Shown: positions 21,524 to 30,942 of the stretch, piece after piece
Numbering within the stretch: the stretch's first letter is position 1
How the letters are laid out: each line of letters opens with the position of its first letter
Assembly (NCBI RefSeq): GCF_050908995.1
Contig: NC_135118.1
Location: 5,270,001-5,334,000, forward strand
Source of the DNA: Andrena cerasifolii
Taxonomy: Eukaryota > Arthropoda > Insecta > Hymenoptera > Andrenidae
Direction: 5' to 3'
Length of the DNA: 64,000 nucleotides
Program-made: the position numbers and the translations under genes
The notes under the pieces: model-generated
Seen by the model: only the letters and a program-made list of their open reading frames with translations
What the model was told of the DNA's origin: nothing
The model's database searches: none

Positions 21524-22982
21524 GGGGCTGGGCCACCTTGGACGCAGCAAAATTGCAGTCACTTTCGGCATTTTTTTTTTAGGAAGGTAATGAAATAAGC
21601 AGAAAATTTAATACGAAGCTTGTTATTGTACAACTCTCGCCGGAAGAAATTGTATTTTTTTCCCTACAAAGTGGCGGCGGTAGAGCCGTGATACGCAAGA
21701 TCTTGAAGAGCGACGTTTTTTACGGTGTTCAATCTCACGACTATATCGTTAATAATTTAAGTCGTTGTAGACGCAAAAATTCCCCAAAATAGCCGAGTTA
21801 TAGGCTTTCAACGAGGCGCGGATGTCGATATTTCGCAGCTTGTAGCGACCATTCTACTTTTCTTCTTTTGCGTTTTTCTCGAAACTACATTTTCAAAGAT
21901 GACCTATCAAATATCTCCAAAACTATTTGTCCGATTGAGTTCAAACTTGGCACGCATATTCTTAGTGGTATTATCTACGATGTAGCATATCAGTTTTTCC
22001 ATCCTATACCCCATTCGTATATAATTAATGGTTTAAATTCGTTTTTTCATGTGAAAAACGTATAATTTTTTTCACTTTGCTCTCATTTGTGCAATAAATT
22101 TTTTTTCTCAAATTCCTATGCTACATCGTAGGTATTTTATTAAGGAAGACGAAAATCATCGGGTTTATGATTTCAGACGAACATGTTCGTTATAATTTGT
22201 TAGGTTAGTCACGCGTGTAACGGCGGACGAGCTTCGCTGGAGAACAAATAACTCGGTCATTTTTTAATATTTTTGTACAGTATTTATACAATATATGCAC
22301 TAATACATGCTCTACCCATAAGAAGAAAATAAATAATTTTCAACCTCATAGTATCAGTAAAAAAATTCGTCTAGTTTAGTGCTGTTCCGAGCGCCTCAGG
22401 GTGGCGTATCCCCGTAAGAGGTTACTCGTCAGGAAGAAGGTGTAAAAAATTTGTTTGCGATCAAAATTTCCAGAGTAATTGATTAATTCTTTAATAATAA
22501 ATAAACTATATCGTTTCACCTAGAACAAAAAACCAAAAAGTTTTATTTTCTGCATGCCTAAAACTAGAGAAGTACGTAGGGAAATCCAGAAACATTAATC
22601 CGTCTCGAAATGGTGACCATGGGGAGAAAAAGTGCATATTTTTCTTTTATAAAAGTGTCAATTGCAAAGAATATATTCAAGATATCGCAAAACCGCTACG
22701 TACTTCTCTAGATTTAGTCATGTAGAAAATAAAACTTTTTGGTTTTTTGTTCGAGGTCAAACGGTATAGCTGTGAGATTTAACACCGCGGAAAACGTCGC
22801 TCCTCAAGATCTTGCGTATCACGGCTCTATCGCCGCCATTTTTTGGGGAAAAAATGATGTTTCCAGGCGAGAGTTGTACAATAACAGCCTTCATCTTAAA
22901 TTTTCTGTTTATTTTATTATCTTCCTAAAAAAAAATTCTGAAAATGACTGCAATTTTGCTCCGTCCAAGGTGGCCTAACCCC
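21524..22982. mobile_element. TTAA-flanked palindromic element
   Basis: TTAA lies at 21520-21523 and 22983-22986. The inverted arms are about 215 bp: GGGGCTGGGCCACCTTGGAC on the left against the complement of GTCCAAGGTGGCCTAACCCC on the right, followed by shared AAAATTGCAGTCA and AGAGCCGTGATACGCAAGAT blocks. The middle (21751-22502) is a near-identical copy of 28178-28930. No transposase is visible. It is a TTAA-targeting non-autonomous element. Confidence 0.85.
21751..22502 (+). repeat. 0.75-kb repeat core, copy 1 (copy 2 at 28178-28930)
   Basis: Near-identical over 750 bp to 28178-28930, with only scattered substitutions and 1-bp indels by eye. It includes the phrases CAAAAATTCCCCAAAATAGC, CAACGAGGCGCGGATGTCGA and TCAGACGAACATGTTCGT. 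The copy carries most of a TTAA element (up to 22413) plus about 85 bp beyond that element's right end, so it was not acquired as a clean transposon insertion. Confidence 0.85.
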
Positions 22983-22986
22983 TTAA

Positions 22987-23794
22987 GGGGAGGTACTTTC
23001 GTCTCCTCTGTTTTATGAGTGAACGATATGGCAAGCTTCACGCCGAGATATATTTTATTCATTTTAAGGTGCGTTAGGGTATAAATTTGGGAAAACTCAG
23101 GCGTGAGCTCTGGGGGGAGACGATAAACATACGATGGTGATATATACGTGCGCTGCGGGGACAGTTTCTACCCTTTGTGTAATTCTGTTCAAAGTATCTT
23201 TTACACTTCGTTTTGTGTTCGTTATACGAGCTTCCCAGAAGTCAAATTGATCGAGTATTCTTTCTGCAAATTTCGCAATTTTAGTACGTAGGGAGGCATT
23301 CTCGCCTGCAGGGACGAGATCCTGTATCCTCTATAGGGACGACGCACAAAAAACTACACAGTTTTTAACTATGTAAGATGTAAAAAAAAATTTCAGCCAT
23401 ATATAATAATAATTAATCTCGCGTGATTGAAAAAATCAGGATTTCAACTTTAAATAGCCGCCATTTTGTTTTAACTTAATATTTCGGAAAATTCTCTCCG
23501 TCAACCTGAGGATACATTAATATACTAACGAAATCTTTTTTGTTTCTTGATTTTAGATAATCTGGTTCCGAATGGTAACGCTCACCGCAAAACCAAATTT
23601 TTAAAAATGCTTCTTGGATGTCGCTTGTTATTTTATTATAAACGTAAATATTTTTCTACGAAAAAATTACCAAATATTCTTTATATGTTGCTCTTTTAAG
23701 CGCAAAAAGTTCTGTAAAAATATACGCTTCCGCTTCTTCAAAAAAAATTCACAAATATTCGCCTCTTTTCGACCGCCTGACTAGGCATAACCCC
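22987..23794 (+). mobile_element. TTAA-bounded segment including family X terminus
   Basis: TTAA at 22983-22986 and 23795-23798 bounds it. The right 145 bp matches family X (1-133 and 43531-43674). The segment 23420-23620 is repeated in inverted orientation at about 40545-40740. The left end GGGGAGGTACTTTCGTCTCC does not match the right end, so this may be two truncated elements joined rather than one intact element. Confidence 0.5.
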
Positions 23795-23798
23795 TTAA

Positions 23799-24166
23799 AT
23801 ATCTCTATTATATGAAAATACATTATAGTAAATGAATGATAATTAATGATAGATAATAATTAGAAAAAATTAATGCTAATAAATGATAATACTAACGATG
23901 TCAGTGACATGTTTGGACTGTCTCGTTGATCCAGGTATGAAAGAAACAGTGTTCGCTCGTTGCAGTCATTGTGAAATTTATTATTGCTTCAATCACTGTT
24001 TTAAACCTTCTTGTCGACAAGATTATCATAAATGTAATGGTTAATTACCCACTGTTGTGATTTCATTAGTATTATCATTTATTACCATTATTTTTTTCTA
24101 ATTGTTATCTATCATTCCTCTATTATCATTAAATTATTTTAATGTATATTCATATAATAAAGGTAA
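23799..24166. repeat. ~95-bp inverted arms around a Cys-rich mini-ORF
   Basis: The left arm (about 23803-23897) and right arm (about 24062-24166) are inverted copies: TATTATATGAAAATACATTA against the complement of TAATGTATATTCATATAATA, then shared ATGATAGATAA and AATTAGAAAAAA blocks and AATAAATGATAATACTAA. TTAA occurs at 23795-23798 and 24167-24170, compatible with a piggyBac-like element. However, homology with the copy at 56834 continues past the right TTAA, so the true boundary may lie further right. Confidence 0.6.
23883..24044 (+). CDS. Cys/His-rich zinc-ribbon-like mini-ORF
   Basis: An ATG-started frame of 53 codons ends at TAA 24042-24044. A second in-frame ATG at 23898 gives 48 residues. 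Counted from that ATG, Cys lie at 5, 8, 22, 25, 30, 34, 39 and 46 and His at 24, 33 and 44. This gives C-x2-C-x13-C-x2-C-x4-C-x2-H-C followed by C and YH-x-C. The order resembles the C-terminal zinc ribbon of piggyBac-like transposases (paired CxxC, then C...HCF...YH); an AN1-like finger is an alternative. The upstream catalytic part is absent. Eight cysteines in 48 residues within AT-rich DNA are unlikely by chance. Whether it is expressed is unknown. Confidence 0.4.
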   Translation: MIILTMSVTCLDCLVDPGMKETVFARCSHCEIYYCFNHCFKPSCRQDYHKCNG

Positions 24167-24368
24167 TTAATTTTGAAAAGACGGTTTTGTCATTCTCTTT
24201 CCCTCACTTTTCTTCCTTCCCCTGTTCCACTTGTGTTGATTTTTCAAGGTCAGATCAGCTTTTGAGAGCATCTTTAATTCACATTTTTGTGACCTTTGTG
24301 ATATATACTTTCGATCTATATAAAGAAATCTGCGCCATTCCATCATCAATTGAATAGTGTTCCTTGTT
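24047..24368 (+). repeat. Dispersed ~300-bp repeat, copy 1 (copy 2 at 56834)
   Basis: It shares with 56834-57110 the phrases GATTTCATTAGTATTATCAT, TTCTCTTTCCCTCA, CCCCTGTTCCAC, GAGCATCTTTAATT, ACTTTCGATCTATATAAAGA and CATCAATTGAATAGTGTTCC. It starts just after the mini-ORF stop and so may be that element's 3' part. A TATA-box-like CTATATAAAG lies at about 24317. Confidence 0.75.
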
Positions 24369-24407
24369 AGTCCATCTTTTTCATACACTTTGAGAAAACA
24401 TACAATT

Positions 24408-25317
24408 GATAATAATATTAATAATAAATCGACTTTATTCACCACAAATTACATAGATTATGTGATAAATGGGCGAGGTTCAGCATACCTGCTGTTTTGC
24501 AACCAAACCCCAAAACATTATCTGTCAGAACTAAAGCTAGCGAAACAACAGAAGAGCGAGAGAGGGAGAGAGAACCACAAGACAAGGGGGAGTTACGGAT
24601 AGTGGACAAGAATAAAAGAACAGGCAGCACATTTAAAAGTGGGGATAGGAGGACAGAGAACGAATTTCCAAAGGAAGAGAATTAAAGATGCCGTAAATTT
24701 GAGCAGGCACGGATAGGTCAGCACCACGCCTAGTAGATGGTGCGTAAGCCGAGTGCTGAGAGGAGTTACTGCGCAGTAATTCGCTTAGATAGATAGGTGT
24801 CTCAGATTCCAGAGCCTCGTGTACGATGCAGGACAGGCGGAGGATCCACCGGTGTCTGACATCGAGCCAGCCGGAGGGATGAAAAAACGGCGAAATATGA
24901 TCAAACTTACGGACATTCTAGGAACAACGAAGGTTCTGGATACGTTGAACTATATACGACAGACGAGTAGAGAGACAAGAGCCATACACGACATCGGCGT
25001 AGTCAAGAAGAGAAATAACAAGTGACTGACACAGCGAGAGCTTGGTGTGGGTAGACAGAATACGACGAGAAGGATACAGGAACCGGAGACGAGCAAAAGC
25101 AGAACGACACAAGACAGCTGCATGCTGGTCAAAGGACCACTGAGGATCTGGGGTAACACCGAAAATTTTGACGGTAGGTTGCATAGAAAGAGATGCAGAG
25201 CCCCAGGAAATAACGAAAGAAGACAGCTGTTGACGTGGAGCGGGAGAGCCCACCACTAATAAAGATGATTTGGCGGGATTTAACTGCAAACCGTGAGAGT
25301 CAGCCCAAACCGTGAGC
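24408..25317 (-). mobile_element. 5'-truncated Jockey/CR1-like LINE
   Basis: Read on the minus strand, the element starts abruptly inside a reverse transcriptase frame at about 25317 and runs through the end of the frame. Its 3' UTR carries AATAAA just before a tail of short TTATTAATA-type repeats (about 24408-24430). Truncation at the 5' end and a simple-repeat 3' tail are standard for non-LTR retrotransposons. The element was probably inserted next to the repeat ending at 24368. Confidence 0.8.
24633..25317 (-). pseudogene. LINE reverse transcriptase, C-terminal fragment
   Basis: The minus-strand frame encodes the thumb/connection region downstream of the RT catalytic core. Recognisable family phrases are HGLQLNPAKSSLLVVGS, VKIFGVTPDPQWSFDQH, LSLCQSLVISLLDYADVVYG and RLSYIVQRIQNLR. 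A TAG at 24918-24920 interrupts it; the same frame then continues with HISPFFHPSGWLDVRHRW and SLPLEIRSLSSYP to a TAA at 24633-24635. The RT active-site motif and the endonuclease domain are missing through 5' truncation. Jockey/CR1-like placement rests on the style of these phrases and is approximate. It cannot be functional. Confidence 0.8.
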
Positions 25318-25559
25318 TAGTACCAAATTCTAGCCAAATAGTACCAGAATCGAGTTGAAAGAGCTTTTCTTTCACTTGTTTAAGGCCGTTTAAAGACAAA
25401 AAAAAGACGCCAAAAGAGATTAAAGTATGTTTTTTATGAAACTGCTAGGGGCTATAATCATACACTTACTGATTAAGAATCCTTTTGATTTTTTGGTTTC
25501 AGATCGCCGGAACAGCCGGAATCGTGCGCGCCATGAGCCATGTGTCCATTAATTATTAT

Positions 25560-25701
25560 TATATGTGGCTGACAATTTTTCATAACTTACTGAAAAGTTA
25601 ATGAATACGCGCGGATAATGCTCATCGATAAAAACTGTAAGTTTTTGTGCGTCGTCCCTGCAGAAAGGCAAAAAATTTGCCTTCCAGACGAGAATACTGC
25701 T
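25560..25701 (-). repeat. Inverted partial copy of 23285-23420
   Basis: The complement shares CATTCTCG, GGGACGACGCACAAAAA, CAGTTTTTA and CAGCCA-ATATAATAATAATTA with 23285-23420. It abuts TTAA at 25702-25705, the left edge of the next element. The mini-ORF repeat and LINE separate the two inverted copies. Confidence 0.55.
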
Positions 25702-25705
25702 TTAA

Positions 25706-26415
25706 GGGGATACTGCAGTCAGTAAGGTCAGAAAAAGAACGATTCTTTGTGAATTTATTTCAGAAAGTACACGCATATTTGTATGCAAAGGTTTCTGTAT
25801 TCAGATGAGGAACACTTTAACAGGTTATTATAATTATGCTTTGGTGTAAAAGTATTTATTTATTGCGAAATTACAACTGATTTCCCGAAATGGTTTTTGG
25901 ATTCCGGTGACCACGATTTCTTAAGAACCGTTTCACCAATCTTTCTGAAACTTTGTAGGTTTCTTCTAGACATTAATATTTAGTCTTTAATCGAAGCATT
26001 TGTTATTCCAATGCATAGTTTTTATTTTCTGGATTAAAAATGAGTGTTTTTTTCAACGAAACTCGATCATTCCACTTTAACATCCACCATTTTTGTCCCA
26101 GATTAATATTCTATAAAACGGAACGATTGAAGACTAAATAAACTATTGTACTACCTACATCTCCTTCGTTTTTTGATTTTAGATTGCCCAGTTCCGAATA
26201 ATGTTGGTCACCGCGAAACGTATTTCTAAAAACAGCTCCTGGGAAATCAGTTGTAATTTTTCAATAAATAAATATTTTTACACCAAAACATAATATAATA
26301 ATCTGTTAAAGTGTCCCTCATCTGAATAAAAAAATCTTTGCCTAACACTATGCATATACTTTCAGAAATAAATTCCCAGAGAATTGTTCTTTTTCTGACC
26401 TTACTGACTGCGGTA
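25706..26415. mobile_element. Palindromic TTAA-type element
   Basis: TTAA at 25702-25705 precedes GGGGATACTGCAGTCAGTAA; the right end is the complement of the same sequence around 26400-26415, with its own TTAA decayed. The long arms share the blocks AAAGAACGATTCT, TTTATTTCAGAAAGT, CACTTTAACAGG and ATCAGTTGTAA. A single arm is repeated at 3401-3530. No coding capacity. Confidence 0.75.
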
Positions 26416-28070
26416 ATTGGGGGGACTTTAGTGTAACTGCTCGTTTTTCAACACCATCTTCGAGAATTTATTTAATAAAAACTATAAGGTTATACTATCT
26501 GCAGTTTTGCCTGCATATTAAGGTATGTTTGAAGTAATACTCAAAAATTTTTGTATCCTTTTTATGGCACATGTGCATAGGTATAGTTGGTGGCACAAGC
26601 TTCTGCAATGAAATCTTTTCCGACGGGCAACGGTGTAGCAACTGTTTTAAATAGTCATTCAAAATGGAAAATCTAAGGTTTATTTTCGTTATTATGTCTG
26701 CCGCTGTGGTTAGAACCACAGAGACCCCCTAACAATAAAAATTTACACATAGCATTTTGAAAATAATATTCGATTTTTCTGATAAATTTAGCTGTTTTCG
26801 TTCTGTAGAATTAATTTTATACGAGATAGAAACTCGTTCGTGGTTATAAATATGTAGGTATAAGCGGATAATTCATTTTTGATACGTGAAAATAATCAGG
26901 GAAGAGAGAGAGTCATGGATCAAGATCTAAATTATGTGAAAGATGCTCAATTAATTGTTATGAAGGAGAGAGATTCGAGATTCGAGATTCGTCAGCTGTT
27001 TACAGCTTGGATGCTTTTAGCAAACAATTTTCAGCGTATCAGGTAACTGTGGCTGTTTCTTGGCTACATAAAAGCACCCCCTGAATTATTCTGTTTTCCA
27101 AAAGAACACAAACGATTATTGTTTCTGGAATAAATCAAGTACACACTGGGGTAAAAATGACTTTAAATACAACTTACAAATAATGAATTATTTATATTAA
27201 ATTAGTACTTTTATTCTAATAATAATTTTGAGAACGTAACCCTGTTTTGTGCTAAACTCAAATAAATCATGTCAAAATGTTTGTTCATTTTAGATAACTG
27301 TTTCGAATAAAATAATAGATGATCTTAACATCTTTTGCTTCCAAGACTATACTGTGTTTTCAAACATTTCAGGAGACACTTGTTCAAATATAAAATAAAG
27401 TAAAAAATCATTTGGATAGTAAACAAATAGTGGAACAACTTAGAGAAAAATCATTTACTCGTTCGAATAAATTAGCCTACGAGTATTTGCAAATAACTTT
27501 GCAACAATAAGATAATATATTACTTGAAAAATCATTTCCAAAATATTTCATTCGAATAATGCCCAGGCCTGAATCAAGATGGACAATCGGCTACAAGCGT
27601 AGATAAGCTTTTTAATCCTTGCAAGGAAAATCAATAGCAGAATGCAGGCAAACAGAATACAAATGTTTTCCTCAAAGATACTTCTTCGCTGATGGAAGTG
27701 GCAAAATTTTTCCTCGTTGCTATGTACATCCTACACTCCCGTAGACGAAGTGGACGGATTTTGAAATTCTTACGAGAATAATCGCGAGGGCAAAACTTTG
27801 CATATATGAATACATGAATGTTCATTCTAGATAAACTTTCTGACTAATGGAAACTGTGAAAAAAAGATTTCATCCCGCATTCTACGTGGAACGTTCGCGG
27901 AGACCGAATAAATTTTCATTTCTACAAAGGAAATTACTATTTTGTCAGATTTTTCAAGTAAATTGCGTAAAATATTCTTCCGTGTAAATGCAGTAAATGC
28001 ATTATGAAATCCATACAGATAGATGCTGGAAGAGACAAAAGCAGCGGTAATGAAATGAAAGTGAAACGAA
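26416..28070. other. No recognised feature
   Basis: AT-rich unique DNA with short, unrecognised open frames (for example 27827-28153, minus strand). I see no repeats or RNA genes in it. Confidence 0.45.
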
Positions 28071-28072
28071 TA

Positions 28073-29281
28073 AGGTGAATGTCCCAATTTCTGCTGATTT
28101 AAGGGGTTACGCCACCCTGAAAGTTTTGAAAACACGATTTTTTTTCTTTGCATTTTCTTATTACGTGAAGTTTTAAGAATAATTTACGTCATTGTAGACG
28201 CAAAAATTCCCCAAAATAGCTGAGTTATAGGCTTTCAACGAGGCGCGGATGTCGATATTTCGCAGCAGGTAGCGACCATTCTACTTTTCTTCCTTTGCGT
28301 TTTTCTCGAAACTACATTTTCAAAGATGACCTATCAAATATCTCCAAAACTATTTGTCCGATTGAATTGAAACTTGGCACGCATATTCTTAGTGGTATTA
28401 TCTATGATGTAGCATATCAGTTTTTCCATCCTATACCCCATTCGTATATAATTAATGGTTTAAATTCGTTTTTTCATGTGAAAAACGTATAATTTTTTTC
28501 ACTTTGCTCTCATTTGTGCAATAATTTTTTTTTCTCAAATCCCTATGCTACATCGTAGGTATTTTATTAAGGAACACGAAAATCATCGGGTTTATGATTT
28601 CAGACGAACATGTTCGTTATAATTTGTTAGGTTAGTCACGCGTGTAACGGCGGACGAGCTTCGCGGGAGAACAAATAACTCGGTCATTTTTTAATATTTT
28701 TGTACAGTATTTATACAATATATGCACTAATGCATGCTCTACCCATAAGAAGAAAATAAATAATTTTCAACCTCATAGTGTCGGTAAAAAAAATCCGTCT
28801 AGTTTAGTGCTGTTCCGAGCGCCTCAGGGTGGCGTAACCCCGTAAGAGGTTATTCCTCAGGAAGAAGGTGTAAAAAATTTGTGTGCGATCAAAATTTGCA
28901 GAGTAATTGATTAATTCTTTAATAATAAATCAACCAGTCGAAAACTATTTAAGAAAGATATTTCAAAATATCTGATAAATATATCTAATAATATCTGCAA
29001 CAAACTATTTGCTGGCCAATTATCGAATACCAATAGTGACCCTGTTCCTTACCACAACCAGCTAAAACACGGTCGAAAAATCATGAGTCTCTGATTTTCA
29101 AAATTTTTCGTTGCTTATGCTGCACTTTGATTAGTCCCAAGCTCGTGCAACACTCATGTAAATGTCCAAATAATTTAGAATTATTTTGTTGTAACTATGG
29201 TACAAACGTGACGCTTATAATAATAAGAAAAATACGAAATGAGCAGAAATGGGGACATGAGCAGAAATTGGGACATTCACC
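28073..29281. mobile_element. TA-flanked element (copy B) carrying a TTAA insertion
   Basis: TA at 28071-28072 and 29282-29283 flanks ends AGGTGAATGTCCCAATTTCT and the complement of AGAAATTGGGACATTCACCT. The same ends and internal blocks occur in copy C at 44414-45296. A 739-bp TTAA element sits inside at 28103-28841. The uninterrupted element would be about 0.47 kb. No transposase is present. Tc1/mariner-type by its TA target. Confidence 0.85.
28103..28841. mobile_element. TTAA element nested in copy B
   Basis: The ends are GGGGTTACGCCACCCTGA and the complement of CTCAGGGTGGCGTAACCCC. The left duplication TTAA is at 28099-28102; the right one has decayed to GTAA (28842-28845). In copy C the corresponding site reads GATTTAAGAGG without any insertion (TTAA at 44440-44443), which directly proves the insertion and its 4-bp target. 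The body contains CCGATTGAATTGAAACTTGG and similar tracts but no gene. Confidence 0.9.
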
Positions 29282-29283
29282 TT

Positions 29284-29681
29284 ACTGTTTTGAAGATACT
29301 TTTTTAGCTGACAAAGTCCATGAATGAAAGTGTCTCAAACAATTCCATTACTGAACGGGAACAAGTTTTCCAAGTTTTGATTAATCCAGCGAAGAAAACG
29401 TGTTTGACAGTCAAAATGACGTATGCCAACGACTATCAAATTCGATTCGTTCCCTCCAACCGCCCTACACTCGCCCATGTCACATCTTTCGCTTGACATC
29501 TGTACTGTTGGATGCAAGAACGGCCTCAGGATACTCAGGCTCTTTTTACATAAAACGCACGATTAGGCTCCTCATTGATTTTTACATATGCTCTCTAAAT
29601 TCCATTGCCGTATCTTTAAAATTGACAGAGCTATGGTAAATTTTGTAAATCGATGTTGGTCAACTGATCTTAACTGCTACC
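29284..29681. other. No recognised feature
   Basis: Unique-looking sequence with no supported gene; a 79-codon open frame (29400-29639) is unrecognised. Confidence 0.4.
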
Positions 29682-29684
29682 TAA

Positions 29685-30231
29685 CAAGGGGAGGACACCA
29701 TGTGGTAGACACCGATTTGTAATGAACATTGGCAAGCTGGATCTATGTCGAATATAAGTAAATAGGTGTCTGAGCGTTTCTGCTAATGAGCCTTAATAAT
29801 AGAGATATTTACATGGAAATTATTAAAAAATTCATAGTGGCCGTGGGGTTTTAATAGGTAAAATTCCCAACTACCGTGGCGCCTCGGGGGATTCCCCTCT
29901 GAAGGAGTCGGGGTGCTTTTGAAGATTTCCACAAGTTAAAAAAAATTATGAAAAAAATTTATAAACTTTTTTTTTAACCTAGAGACATCTTCAAAAGGCA
30001 CCCCGACGCCTCCAGAAGGGTATTCCCCGCGGGCGCTAGGGTAGTTGTGGGATTTTTACCCACTAAAACCCCACGGCCACTACGAAATTTTTAATAATTT
30101 ACATATAAATATCTCTATTATTAAGGCTCATTGGCAGAAACGCTCGAGCACCTATTTACTTATTTTCGACATAGATCCATCGTGCCAAGGCTCATCAAAA
30201 TCGGTGTCTACCACATGGTGTCCTCCCCTTG
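29685..30231. mobile_element. Palindrome with TAA duplication
   Basis: The 547 bp are one inverted repeat centred near 29960. The ends are CAAGGGGAGGACACCATGTG and the complement of CACATGGTGTCCTCCCCTTG; further inward GTGGCCGTGGGGTTTTA and TTCAAAAGGCACCCCGAC have inverted partners. TAA flanks both sides (29682-29684, 30232-30234). A 3-bp TAA/TTA target is typical of PIF/Harbinger, which is the likely but unproven source. Confidence 0.75.
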
Positions 30232-30493
30232 TAAGCCGAACATACATCAAATATTCGTAACTATTTTTATGACTATATTTTTTCAAATAGGTATTACGCA
30301 AATTTTAAATAAATAATAAAAAATAATGTTGAAAAACAACATTTTTGCTGCACTCCTCCATTTTATGCAAGGCGAACCGTAATAATAGCGAGGGTAATAA
30401 TTACAATTATTTTCACTGATTAGTTTATTACATTATTCCGATTTTATTAATGCAACTACAAAGGACATATATCAATTTTTTAAAAATATTACA

Positions 30494-30878
30494 GGGTACA
30501 ATAACCAGTAATTGACCGCATACCAGTGAATGACCATTAGGCAAAGGAATATCAATTATAAATTTAAACATTATAAGTTTATAAATGGAGTGTAGTTGCA
30601 CTTTTAATATCCTATATTTTTAGTTAAGCAAACATTAATAAGTACAATTCTTATTAAAAGTATGCGGTGATTTACTGGGCTTCTATGTTTTGAATTTTAT
30701 AATTGTGTTTTTTTTAAATTGCGATAAGAATAAGCAATTATTTTTATAGAAATTTCAAGAAAAATTAAATTAAATGCAATTTCACAAGTTACTTTGTTGT
30801 TATACATAAATATATTCAAGTATTAATCTCAAAGGTCCATAGATTCAACAATTAAGTCATTCACTGGTAGGTTTACCC
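30494..30878. mobile_element. Candidate TA-type MITE
   Basis: Imperfect ends GGGTACAATAACCAGTAATT (left) and the complement of TCACTGGTAGGTTTACCC (right); TA follows on the right (30879-30880) but the left TA is not preserved. The 385-bp body is AT-rich. It lies 64 bp before the mariner. Confidence 0.45.
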
Positions 30879-30942
30879 TAGACAGTTTCACAACAACTTC
30901 ACTATGTGTAAACAATATCTACCTTCATAATATTTACAGGTA

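Noticed and set aside
24167..24445. Minus-strand frame shared with the copy at 57042 as a conserved protein
   Set aside because: The shared part follows from the dispersed repeat; the copies differ by frame changes and one runs into the LINE tail.
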